The notes below the pieces were generated by a model, which was not told where the DNA came from, searched no databases, and saw only the letters and a list, made by a program, of their open reading frames with translations. From Ulota crispa (Eukaryota > Streptophyta > Bryopsida > Orthotrichales > Orthotrichaceae), in assembly GCA_963920765.1 (NCBI GenBank), contig OY987243.1:20579419-20643418 (forward strand): 64,000 nt of DNA. Direction: 5' to 3'. Of this stretch, positions 34,699-45,100 are shown piece after piece; positions within the stretch are counted from its first letter, which is position 1, and every line of letters starts with the position of its first letter. Made by a program: the position numbers and the translations under genes.

Positions 34699-36157
34699 AA
34701 TGTTGTCGTGATGTAAATCACGATATATAGTAAAAATAAATAAAATTATTAGTTTATAGTATGTGTGAGGTGTTGTACTCTTTTTCCTTCTTTTGCGGTT
34801 TTGTCCTTGATTAGTAAGGATTTCCCGGATAAGGTTTTAATGAGGCAACATCTTTTTAGAAGTGTTAGTTAACTAGAGTTTTTTAGAGTATATTCTAAAA
34901 GGGATTCGTAAACTAATGGTTTAAAAGGGCTTTTACTTTGGAATTTAAATTTGGTAAAGTATTTTGAAGACCAATGGTAGAAGAGGACTTTTTACTTTTA
35001 TGTTCTCTCTCCATAATATATAGAAAAATTCTTACTTGGGAAAGGTGGTTCAATACAACCAAAATATTTTTTCCTACACCTTGATTCATATTTTCATGTG
35101 TTTTGTTCTCTTATATTTTGAGCATCTTGGAGAGTTATTTTGGTAGTGATTTTGTGCATACTGTCTCTCGCTTGATTATATGAGACAGTCGCAACCAGAT
35201 ACCCCGAGTGTTCTCAAATTGCGCTCTTCTCTACCCAACATTTGATGCGTCCACTAAGAGACTCTTTGGAACACCTTATTTTATTTTGATGAAATGGAAA
35301 ATACTGCATTTTTAATATTTATAAGATTTAATTTGATATTGACTCTTTTATTGACAAGCATGAATGGTGAATTGGAAGGATAATGATCTTGGATGCTAAA
35401 ATTGAGCTTCAATAATAGAGACTCTTAAGTAATACCAATACGGATTTCCATAAGCTTAATAGCGATGTCAGAAAGAGGAAAACACAAATGAAGACCAAGC
35501 CAAAATCATATTTATTACTCACAAGCTTTTGTTTTATATTGAATCTTCAATTGACAAGCATAAAAGGTGAATTCAAAGGAAGAAGATCTCGATGTTGAAT
35601 CAAGTTTCAATGAAAGGAGCTCTAGATATAAATGTCATGTAGAGAGAAGTTTGCCTCGGAAAATCACTAGGATTCTTGCAGCAATCTATCTCAAATCAAC
35701 AGGTGAAAATATACCAAAAAATATAATCATGCTATCAAAACAAAGCTGCAAGAAGATAAAAAACCAAGCAAAAAGAAGAAAGAAGATACATGGAGTATGT
35801 AAAATATATAATGAAAAACATCTCATCTTTTCTCAAATAGGTTTCTACATATATACTAAAGAGAGAAGACATAAAGTAAAAGTCATTCTCTACTATTGGT
35901 CATTGAGTTACTTTAAATAAAAATAATTCTACGGTAAAAATTACTCTCTGTTATTGTTCCTTAGAATCTCTTTAAAAAAGTAAACTATAGTTGTTGCCTC
36001 GTCAAAACCTTATCCGTGAAAACCTTACTGAATAAGGACAAAATTGTGGAAGAAGGAAAATGAGTATAACACCTCATACATACTATAATCTAATGACTTT
36101 CTTTATTTTTGTCATATGCCGTGATTTACATCATAACAACGTAAAGCACCTACTACA
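34699..36157. repeat. LTR-like block with inverted ~160-bp arms
   Basis: Arms at 34699-34865 and 35990-36142 are inverted copies of each other. Each contains a block such as GTGAGGTGTTGTACTC and GGATAAGGTTTTAATGAGGCAAC, resembling the 3' part of plant LTRs. The outer edges start TGTTGTCGTGATG and mirror it. The 1.1-kb spacer (34866-35989) has short ORFs only and no recognised gene. The block lies directly before a primer-binding-site-like motif. It may be two opposed LTR fragments or one LTR with an internal inversion. Confidence 0.6.
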
Positions 36158-36158
36158 T

Positions 36159-36174
36159 TGGATATCAGAGCAGG
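36159..36174 (+). other. Primer-binding-site-like motif
   Basis: TGGATATCAGAGCAGG resembles the tRNA-iMet primer-binding site TGGTATCAGAGC of plant LTR elements, with one extra base. Its position directly after an LTR-like end supports the reading that a second element begins here. Confidence 0.5.
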
Positions 36175-36190
36175 ACGTACCATTCTTTGA

Positions 36191-36517
36191 GTGAAGAATG
36201 TCTTACATAGTGGCATTATCTTGTTGAAAGGTAAAGATGGGCAAGAGTGCAGAGAACATTCTAAAAATTGTGCACCTTGTCACTTGCCCATTGATGGTAC
36301 TGTGCAGCCGGATTTGACAGTAGTGTTAGAGGGATTATTTTATTTTATTTGTGGAGAGAAAAAAAACATGGCTACTATGCTATTGTGTGACCAGTGCCAA
36401 TGTGGTTGGCATATGACATGCTTGGTTTTGCCCTTATCGGCTCTACCTCCAAGAGATTGGATTTGTCCTCGTTGTAAGAGATCTTCAGGCTATGCTATAT
36501 CTCTAGACAAGCGCTAA
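36191..36517 (+). pseudogene. PHD-finger-bearing fragment next to an LTR-like end
   Basis: The frame contains a Cys/His series typical of a PHD finger: CGEKK...LLCDQCQCGWHMTCLV then DWICPRC, i.e. the C4-H-C3 arrangement that reads histone tails. Upstream CAPCHLP gives further cysteines. The segment is about 108 residues long and sits 17 bases after a primer-binding-site-like motif, so it is probably part of the leader or gag region of a retroelement, perhaps a second copy nested in the first. I treat it as a fossil. A captured host PHD gene is the alternative. Confidence 0.7.
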
Positions 36518-36865
36518 AAATCTTTTGAGGTCAAGCCTCTTATGTTTGAGATAATAGCATTGCCACTTTTGTTGACTAAGCGTCAGATTTGCCGTGTACA
36601 ATGTTGGACTAATAGGAGATTGAATAAAAGATTGATACTAAAAACCTACCAAAAGTGATTAACGATAGGGCTCATCATTGCACACGGCGTATAATCTTTT
36701 CTACTTTTTTTCATCATATTCACTTGACATTGTCGGCCGCCGACAACATCACCGTTAGTGTGGATAGATGTTGAGGACTTTTATTCATCTTAGCATTTAG
36801 ATCTAACTATACTTTTAGTATAGTTCTAGCTGATTCGCGGATCTCTATTAGCCAGTTATGGAGGG
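36518..36865. other. Retroelement-flank DNA with a short palindrome
   Basis: No gene is supported. It contains TTGTCGGC-C-GCCGACAA near 36734-36750, a perfect 8-bp inverted repeat around one base, GC-rich in an AT-rich setting. Confidence 0.5.
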
Positions 36866-36973
36866 CAATTGAGAGCATATTTATATATATGTTTTTGGGT
36901 TGTATTTTTGTTTTATTTGTTATTAGTAATAATAGACAATGTATTGTGTTTAACAATCTCTATTTACACAACA
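36866..36973 (+). repeat. LTR-tail copy next to the right terminal repeat
   Basis: This stretch (TTGAGAGCATATTT...ATCTCTATTTACACAACA) matches 37325-37436 in direct orientation and ends in CA just before the right terminal repeat starts. The arrangement resembles an LTR tail abutting a second LTR. Confidence 0.65.
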
Positions 36974-36975
36974 AT

Positions 36976-37436
36976 TGTCACTTGATGTAACATTGTGGCT
37001 ATGCCACATTGGATGTATGTTATTAGTGGATGATTTTTGTATTTAATAGTTTTGGAGAAAGTTAGGACCTTTGGCATCTCATTCCAATTGGCAGCTCATT
37101 TGAGACCAATTAGGGTTTAGAGTAGTTAAGGTGCGTTACTTCCCCAACTTGGCATTCTTTGCCAAGTTAAGTCTTGTGAGGTGTTTTAAAAGAGAGTACG
37201 CTTGTCGTTGCTTTCATGAGTTTTATATTATCTTTCATGTTTCTTCTTACACTCTTGGATTTTCTTGTGAGCAGAGTGAGAGATAGCTTGACTGACACTT
37301 AAGTGCTTATATTTCATATCTTATCATTGAGAGCATATTTGTATATATGTTTTTAGGTTATTTTTTTGTTTTTATCTGCTATTAGTAATAGTGTACGATG
37401 TGTTGTGTATAGCGATCTCTATTTATACAATAGAGT
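36976..37436 (+). repeat. Right terminal repeat of the gypsy element
   Basis: Begins TGTCACTTGATG, matches 26556-26760 over its first 205 bp, and its last 110 bp match 36866-36973. A full repeat of about 461 bp is implied. The exact 3' base is uncertain. Confidence 0.65.
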
Positions 37437-37580
37437 TCCTTTTCATGTGAGGGGTGGTTGGTAGAGCTCACCGACAATTGGTTGGATAGCATCCCAAAAA
37501 AATTAGAAGCTCCATCTAATCAATTATTGGTGAGCTACAATGAGCTGTACCAGTCACCCTCTCATATGAAAGAACACCCC
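37437..37580. repeat. Short imperfect hairpin, about 140 bp
   Basis: Left arm TTCATGTGAGGGGTGG...AGCTCACCGACAATTGGTTGGAT and right arm ATCTAATCAATTATTGGTGAGCT...ACCCTCTCATATGAA are imperfect inverted copies, each about 65 bases. It could be a small MITE remnant. Confidence 0.65.
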
Positions 37581-40238
37581 ATAACTCACCAACTCTGTAA
37601 TAAGGGATAGCTTAGTTACTTGATGTTTTCCTTGTAAACGCATAAAGCCCTATTACACAATGTGGGGCCTAGTAGTAAAAGCTATGCTTTTTCACATTTC
37701 AAACTTTTTGAGATTTCAAAATTTCACCACTTGTAGATTGAGTTTGGGAATTTGAATTCAAGTTTGGATCCAGAGACCCTGCTTTAGTTTAAGGACTCTA
37801 GAGGAGATTATAGTTGAAGATTTAAAAAATAGGGGACAAATTATCACTAGTACTCCTGCTTGAAAATTAACTTTGACACGCAAAACACTACGCATGGGGC
37901 TTGTTGGAGCAAAGTATTGTGAAACTCTATCATGGTTATCCTTGTTTGTAAGGTGAGCGCACCCTTTTCCGCTCACCTCCTAATACCGCCCCATGTGTAC
38001 CTACTATGTTCCTTTCAGAAATGAAATGAACATGCTAGGTATATAGAGTTAGAATTTTTAAACAAACTTGTATGGGTGCACTTACCTTAGAACAATCTGA
38101 AATTTTCCACCGTGACAACGCAAACACGAATGTGCATTACACTAAGCCCCGCCAAGTGTCACAGACTGAAAATGACTGGTCCTGAGACAAGGCACACTAT
38201 AAGGCACAATTACTGTAGTGTCTACGCTCTAGTGGACCAGCATGTAGACAGAAAAAGTGGAATCCTACATTGAACATTGCATAGGTTGTCCCACACAAAT
38301 TTCTTGATGTTTTACACTTTACTAATACTACAGTAATTTTTATTATTAATTACTGTAATAAACAAAATTTGAAGGACCATGCAATAACAACAAAGCTGCA
38401 CTAAAGAAACTAGTGGCATTCAAGTAGTAAACCATGTGAATCCTAATGTATAGAGAGTTGCATACACCTCCAATGATTCTTGAGGTAACTTTCCAAGGTA
38501 AGACAACCTAATTGTCAAGGCAACCTAAATACAACGTTTAGTGTAGAATCAAACCAATAAGCATCTCCAACATGTCCACAATCATGGGTCATAACCCCTT
38601 CCAAAATGTTGTAAGGCCCAATTCAGACTAGCATCCAAACAAAACACAAAAATGGCACTCCATCTAGTCTTTCATCCTCCAAAGCAGTTCCACTTCATCC
38701 AAGAGTGTTGGAGAAGAAAGTTGCTACAAAACGGGAATGTTTATCTACGGGACAAGTTTGGAGCCACCCTCATAGCAAGCCCCAAAACTTCACTATCTTA
38801 TTCACTAACGTTATTATATTAGTTGGTGAAATGACAAGTTGAAATATTGGACAAACCCTAAGTGTGAACATTGTAGTAAACAAAACAGATGTTTCAACCA
38901 ATGAGGTTTGAGATAATTTTGTCCACTATTAGTCTGAACCGGGCCTAAGAGCGGCGTCGATAGTTTTTCTAAGGTTTGTACTCAACTTTTTCAAATGAAC
39001 AATTGTATCTTTGAAGTTTGATCGTGATTGCCAATTGGAAATTAATTTAAAACTGAGTTGCGTTAAGAAGTGCCAATCAGAGATACTGTTATTGCTGGCG
39101 GAATCTAGAAGCAGAGGAGCAGTTTTGGAACAACGGAAACAAGAAGTTTTGAAATGTCCAACTTCGATTATGTAGGCACTATATTATTCAATTCTATTAC
39201 CGCTTCAGACACTATTTTACGAAAACCACACAATGTACAACATACTAAAGGTATTGCAGGTTGAAACATACTGTAATATACTGATTTCCAAAACAACAAA
39301 ATATCATAGTGACACTACAAACGTGTCAAAGTCATTAAGTCTAGAGTAAGTTTTAGTGTGCTCCATGTGATCGCATGTCCTATTCATTGTTCAGTACATG
39401 TTTGCAGCAATACAAGAACGGTTGGGGTGAATTGACCCCTCTTTGCCCTTGCTTGGATGAATGGGGCCTCAAGGTTCTGTCCATTACGCATCCATGGTTT
39501 TGGGTTATGGTGGAAAAGCTTTGTAGTTTGTAGTTTTTCAGGCAAGGGTAAAAGTAACAATTTGTCCCCTGTTTTGGCATTGTTCAATTGTACCCTCCTC
39601 CAATGTTTTACACCAAATTAGGATCTTTCAATCCATATATATATATTCAACATTTTGAAATCCAATTTCCTCATTGTAAGTTTTCAATATCTCAAAAAAT
39701 ATGAAATGTGAAAAATTGAAGTTTTCTCACCCTGGCACATAACCTCATAAAGCAGTTGACTGAGCTCCCAGCCCCATTCAGTCAGGCCGCGGGGGGGGGG
39801 GGCAATGAGGGGATCAGTTCACCCTGGCCCACAAGGAAGCTGGTGACGAAGTTACCTCGGACCGTACGATATTGTTAGCGAACTTTACCTGCTGCCGTTT
39901 AGAGTTTAGACCGTCAGGAGGCAGTAGTTTCCATCACACTTGTCTACCCCTACGAGCCTTCAGTCGGTACTTAACCAGGAAGTAAAGCTCTTCAGCACCT
40001 CAGTTTCGCACTGCTACAGAATTTGCACCCCCCAGCATCAGTACAGCTTCAACCATCTATCGAGAATCTTGTATTGTAACGCATGCCCTACCTCTCACAC
40101 ATTGTTACATTGTTTCGAACATTCATAGCATTCATAGCATTCACAACATTTGCATGTCGAGGAGTGCCTCCGCACGAGTGGTGATGTGATGTTCCTTGAC
40201 GTGTGGCAGGAAACAGAAACGCTACCTCGTCCGAAGAC
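37581..40238. other. Intergenic, no gene seen
   Basis: No supported gene. A run of 12 G lies at 39791-39802. From about 39750 the composition becomes more GC-rich, probably promoter and 5' leader of the oxidoreductase gene. The ORFs at 39380-39587 (minus) overlap in two frames and have no motif. Confidence 0.5.
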
Positions 40239-41317
40239 ATGTCGAATATTGCTGTAGTACAAGACGGGTTCAACACGGCGGATCCATTGAGCACGTTGAA
40301 GCTGGTGACGAAGCCCATTCCAAAGCCTTCACCAGGGCAGGTGGTGGTGCACATCACATTGCGTCCCGTCAATCCCACGGACTACCTCTCCATTCGTGGG
40401 GGTCGAGTAGTGAATGGAACACCAGGTTCGGAAGGATTCGGCGTTGTTCATGAGGTACGTTCTGGACCAGTACTCTTCTAGAAAATGCTTTCCATTACAT
40501 CTTTACTTTAAGTGGAGTCTTGACATGTCTTAGGGGCCTGGAGCAGGTTGGGGATGGAGTGACTAAGCTTCACAAAGGGCAGCGAGTGGTTCCCAATTTC
40601 ACGTCGTCTCCAGGCAACGGATCGTACCAAAAGTATGTCTGCCTTGATGCGGAGGTGGTCTGGCCAGTTCCAGACGACTTATCGGACGAAGCAGCAGCGC
40701 AGCTTGTGGTCAATCCTTTCACCACGTACAGCCTGTTGCATGAGCTCCAGGTGCCAAAAGGCGAGTATCTTCTTCAAAGCGCAGCAGGCTCCACCCTCGG
40801 CAAGCAAGTGGTAACGCTCGCCAAGCATTACGGCATCAAAACCATCAACGTAGTCAGGCGCTCGGAGCAAAAGGCAGAGCTGAAGGCTTTGGGTGCCGAT
40901 GAGGTCATCTCCACCAAGGACGAGGATTTGGTGGCGAGGGTGAAGGAGATCACGGGAGGAAAGGGCGCCTGGGCAGCCTTGGACGCCGTTTGCGGCACCA
41001 TGACGGGACAGCTCATGTCTAGTGTGAAGAACGGAGGGCGCGTTCTCGTTTACGGTGTGCTGGGAGGAATGGCCATTACTTTACAAGCTCCAGATCTATT
41101 TCGAGAGGTATTGCTCACAAGCTTCCAAATCACCGAAAATGTTCTCAAGAACGTCGAGAAGAGCCTCGCTTGCGCTGCCGCAGTCACACCCCTCGTAATC
41201 AAAGGGATTATCCCCGTTGCGCAAGTGGAGAAACTCGATCTCACCGAGTTCAAACAGGCCTTGGTGAAGGCGGAAGAGCCCGCACGCCCTGGGAAGATCA
41301 TGCTTGTAAGCGCATAA
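40239..41317 (+). CDS. Zinc-independent MDR oxidoreductase (quinone oxidoreductase / enoyl reductase family)
   Basis: Predicted NAD(P)H-dependent medium-chain reductase of about 328 residues. Exons are 40239-40454 and 40547-41317, with a 92-bp GT-AG intron. I chose the acceptor at 40545-40546 because it keeps the reading frame and yields HEVGDGV, the usual family phrase; an AG at 40532-40533 would break the frame. The N-terminal GroES-like domain shows RPVNPTDYLSIRGG and GSEGFGVV. The Rossmann domain shows LLQSAAGSTLGKQVVTLAKH, with the AAGSxxG nucleotide-binding turn, then VVRRSEQKAELKALGADEVI. No zinc-binding cysteine cluster is visible. Relatives include mitochondrial enoyl-ACP reductase (MECR) and zinc-free quinone oxidoreductases; sequence alone does not settle the substrate. 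The ATG at 40239 follows GAAGAC; no obvious organelle transit peptide precedes it, though an upstream exon is possible. It is tail to tail with SMC4. Confidence 0.9.
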
Positions 41318-42144
41318 TAAATGCTGGCTTCCGTCTCTCGTTTGCAGCTTAATGCATTAAAAAGAATAAGCGTTACAGCTTAGTCAAAGCAGAATAGACT
41401 TACATAGAACAGTGGTTTCCTCTTGTCCAATCTAGCATGTTCTTCTCTGGAGACCATCAGCCATATGCTTCTGTGAAAGCAGCACTGTAGATTTGTTAAA
41501 TAACCTAAATGTGATGTTCCCAGAGTACTTGAAATGTACATGAAACAAGTTGACATTGTAGTTGGTCATGGATTTGTACAAAAATTGCACATTTAGCGGT
41601 TGATTGAGTACCTGGAGGTGGTGCTTGGTGATATAACTCATTGTTTCAAGTAATTGAAGCGTAGGAGTCAAGTTGCCGTATGCAACTCTCTTGCTTACGA
41701 CCAACCTTAGCTACATTCCACTACGTCAAGATAAGGATGACATGAAAGCTAAAATACTAAATTATATTCCAATTTTCATGACTTTGTACAAATGTCTGTC
41801 AAAGAGATAATGACGAGCATCCAAAGCATTTGGACATCTCAAGCCAACTGCTAATGTAACATCTGTAACCGTCACACAGGCCTCATCTAGCTATGATACA
41901 TGAAAGAAATCTAGGGCATATCATGATTCTATAGTAGGAGTATACATCCTATACTACATGTTATCTCCCCGTGATGAAGGGGGTCTAGATGGTGTTCACA
42001 ACTTCTCCGACTGGATTTTCGGGGGGGTGGTGCGCTTCCTCCTTTCCTGGGGATTAAAAAAAATTGTCCCCGTAAGTCCGGCACAAGAGCAATTCATGTC
42101 TAGATAAACACTATAGATCGAGATTGTCAATTCGGAAGATGGCA
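41318..42144. other. Convergent 3' intergenic region
   Basis: About 0.8 kb between two converging genes. It must hold both 3' ends. No additional gene is supported. The ORFs at 41432-41704 and 41996-42187 on the minus strand show no motif, though part of 41990-42144 could belong to the last SMC4 exon or its 3' UTR. Confidence 0.5.
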
Positions 42145-45100
42145 TCAGATTAATCGAAGAGAGTGGGCTATCTGCATGGTTCTGCACAAATCATGAGGTG
42201 TCAGAAACTCACCGGTTGTAGGGACCACGAAGCTGTGTGGATTGATCGTAATGCTCTTTGTGCAGTTGTCAGTCTTGTAGATGCCTATTAGGTAGTCAGC
42301 TAGTTCGAACATGTTGTTTCGCAGGCTAGTAAACAACCAATATTGTTAGTAATTTATCAGCACTACCACAAGTTACTCCTAAACAGACCTTAAGAAACTG
42401 GTTTACAAAAATACAGTACTTCAAAAGTCTGGAAGAGCTACGGGTTCTGTTCAATTGGAAGTTATTTAGTAAAATCGGATTAAATCATTGCAGCGTGAAG
42501 CAAGCTAACCTGATGATAACAAACTGGGCATCTTTTGTTCTTTCCTTGATGTAATGACCCACAATCGACACATTCTTGAAATCTGCAATCAGCAATCAAC
42601 CAAAGAGCCTTTCAAAATAAACAAAAATGAATTTCGAAGTGATTGCCCATGCGTATCGTTCATTTCTGGCACTGGCACATGTAGATACCGTAATCTATCA
42701 GCCTAAAAGTTTAACTTAGCACCGAGGTTATTACAAATGTAGAATCAAGAAATTCCATAGGCTAATAGGAGTAACTTTATAACTAGAGAAAGCCAAAAAC
42801 AGCTGGAGTCAACTTACCAAGAGCTGCATCGATCTCATCCATGACATACAGAGGGGTAGGCTTGTAATGGTGAAGGGCAAATACTAGTGCTAATGAGCTT
42901 AAAGTCTGTACAAGCCAAACAGAGAGCCAGAATTATAAGTATCTCAATTTCTAGCAACAGCTCTCATTCAACTGCAACCCCATTGTCATCACCAGCTATG
43001 GATATATGGGCAGTCATGTCAGTAGAACGTGTACTTGAAAACTTCATAACACTTTGACATTCATAAAATTTTGGAAGACTCCAACCTTTTCGCCTCCAGA
43101 TAAGTTGGCAATAGCTTTCCAGCTTTTCTTAGGTGGCCGAACAGTAAAGACAACACCCTCTGCAAATGGATCTAAAGAATCCACAAGCTCAAGCTCTGCG
43201 TCACCTCCTAAAGTTATCATCTGACATCCGCAAACAAGAAGAGTGTTAGTAGAAGATCACTTTGAAAAGATTGATTTAAGTTGGATCATATGCCGAATAA
43301 TTCTGGAACGCCGTAAGGAACCAAGTTAGCAGTACCGTAATTGATTACTTCCTAGGAAAATACTTCACTCAGCATAAACGAAATAAAGATTTCTTTCCAT
43401 GTGACGATAAATGAGAATCTTAATGCCCTAAATACATTCCAAATCCGCTTGAGTTTCATGCACAACTAAAAATCACATACTAGTGAATCCTTGAAACTGC
43501 GTCGGCAGGAAATGTACGCTGACCTGATACATCTCCTTCAATTTCATTGAGATGGTATTGAAACCTTCCATGAACTCGTCTAACCTGCAGCAGATCAACA
43601 TGACACAATCCAGTGTTGAGTCCGGCGATCTTCGGCAGTTGGATCTCATGAGCATTTCTGCTTCGTTTGAGCTAAAACTAAGAAAATCCGATAGCATTTA
43701 AATTAATTACGTTCTTAAAAGTGAACACGTTCATCGTTAGGATGGAACAGCAAGTATCAAAGTGCATTGTCAGCCAGAACAATAGTGAACCATTGGAAAA
43801 AACAGCCCCAAGAGTCGGATCACAGAAGGACAAACCTCTTCTTTCGTAAATCGTCATGAGTCTTTTTTATTTCATCAGTCGCTTGGGAGATCTCATTGAG
43901 CTCCTGTATCCTTTCATCGTACATGGCAGCCTTACGTCGGTACCTGATGCCATTAAGAACAATACAATTCTTAAGTGGCTATCACTCATAGATTCATCCT
44001 TGCTGATGTAAAAGACGATGGTAAGATAGTCAGATAATGTATCTCACATTATACACTCGCAAAATGAAATAAAGTACACAGGCATGAGCACTTACTCTGC
44101 AATCGAATCCAAACTTGGCTGCATCTCCTTGAGTTGACCTTCAAGTACTCTGACACTTTCTTTAGCACGTGCCAGGCTGATGTCTCCAGAAGGCTCTTTC
44201 AGGGACACTTCTAAAAGAGACTGGTCAATCCCTTCTTTTTGTATTCTGTACAAAGGATAAATAAAGATATTCAGATTTTTTGTCCTGTGTCTCAGGGACG
44301 TTTACGGGTTATACATCATGCCTCAACGTACAGAACACAGGCATGTAATACAAAGCAGAAACAAAATTAATCATTTGATAAATTGACAGTCAATACAATG
44401 TCTCTGCAACCTCCTAATCGCAAATTCAAATTCTATTTCAAAGAACAACAAACTTGAACATCATAGAGTGTCCTATACAAAATTCAACATATACAGAAAG
44501 CGCAGAGAAGAACAAGGACTGACTGCTCAATGTGCTCCTGCAACTTTTTGCTCAACTCCTTCAGTTCCCTTTTGCAACCCTCGGTCTTTCCCTCCCATAA
44601 CCGAGATGTCTCTTTGATGTCCTTGAGCTTGAATTCCGTATCAACCTGCACTCAGGAACTAAAAGCTAAGACTTGTCCAAGCCCAGGATCGGTAGGAAAT
44701 CGTTAGCAAGGATCGAAGATCCAGCATTGCTACAACATTGAGATTCACTTAAATGCCAGGCGACAATAGGGTTCCAGCGCTAGAAGAAAAATTTCAGATA
44801 AAAATACATACCTCCATTGTTCGCAGTTCATTAGCGAGTTTTTGACGTTCCATGTGTTCCTTCCTGGCCACTTCTAGCTCCTCGTTGCTTTTAGCAAGAG
44901 CCTGAAAAGCGGTTGTGTACTAAGAAACTCTACATTCAACTAATTGAAGCTACCTTTGACTAGAATTGAAACTTCCACATCTGTAACAGGTTTGCATGCT
45001 TTGTTAAGAAATTACACATTACAAAGAGTTGGTAAGAGAAAGATATGTACTGTGGTCGAGATTCGTGGCAGATTAAACAGGAGGAGTTCGAGAAAGGTAT

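Larger units (their letters stand above)
26556..37436 (+). mobile_element. Old, broken Ty3/gypsy element carrying a DNA methyltransferase domain
   Basis: A plus-strand Ty3/gypsy fossil with direct repeats at its ends. In order it shows a leader, gag with zinc knuckles, protease, a C5-cytosine methyltransferase domain, reverse transcriptase, RNase H and integrase. A further block (34700-36550) with inverted LTR-like arms and a PHD-finger fragment follows, before the right terminal repeat. The element is broken by many interruptions, a few dozen by eye, and contains an assembly gap. The terminal repeats differ by about 15 percent by eye, mostly transitions, so it is old. The order reverse transcriptase, RNase H, integrase is that of Ty3/gypsy rather than Ty1/copia. 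Confidence 0.9.
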
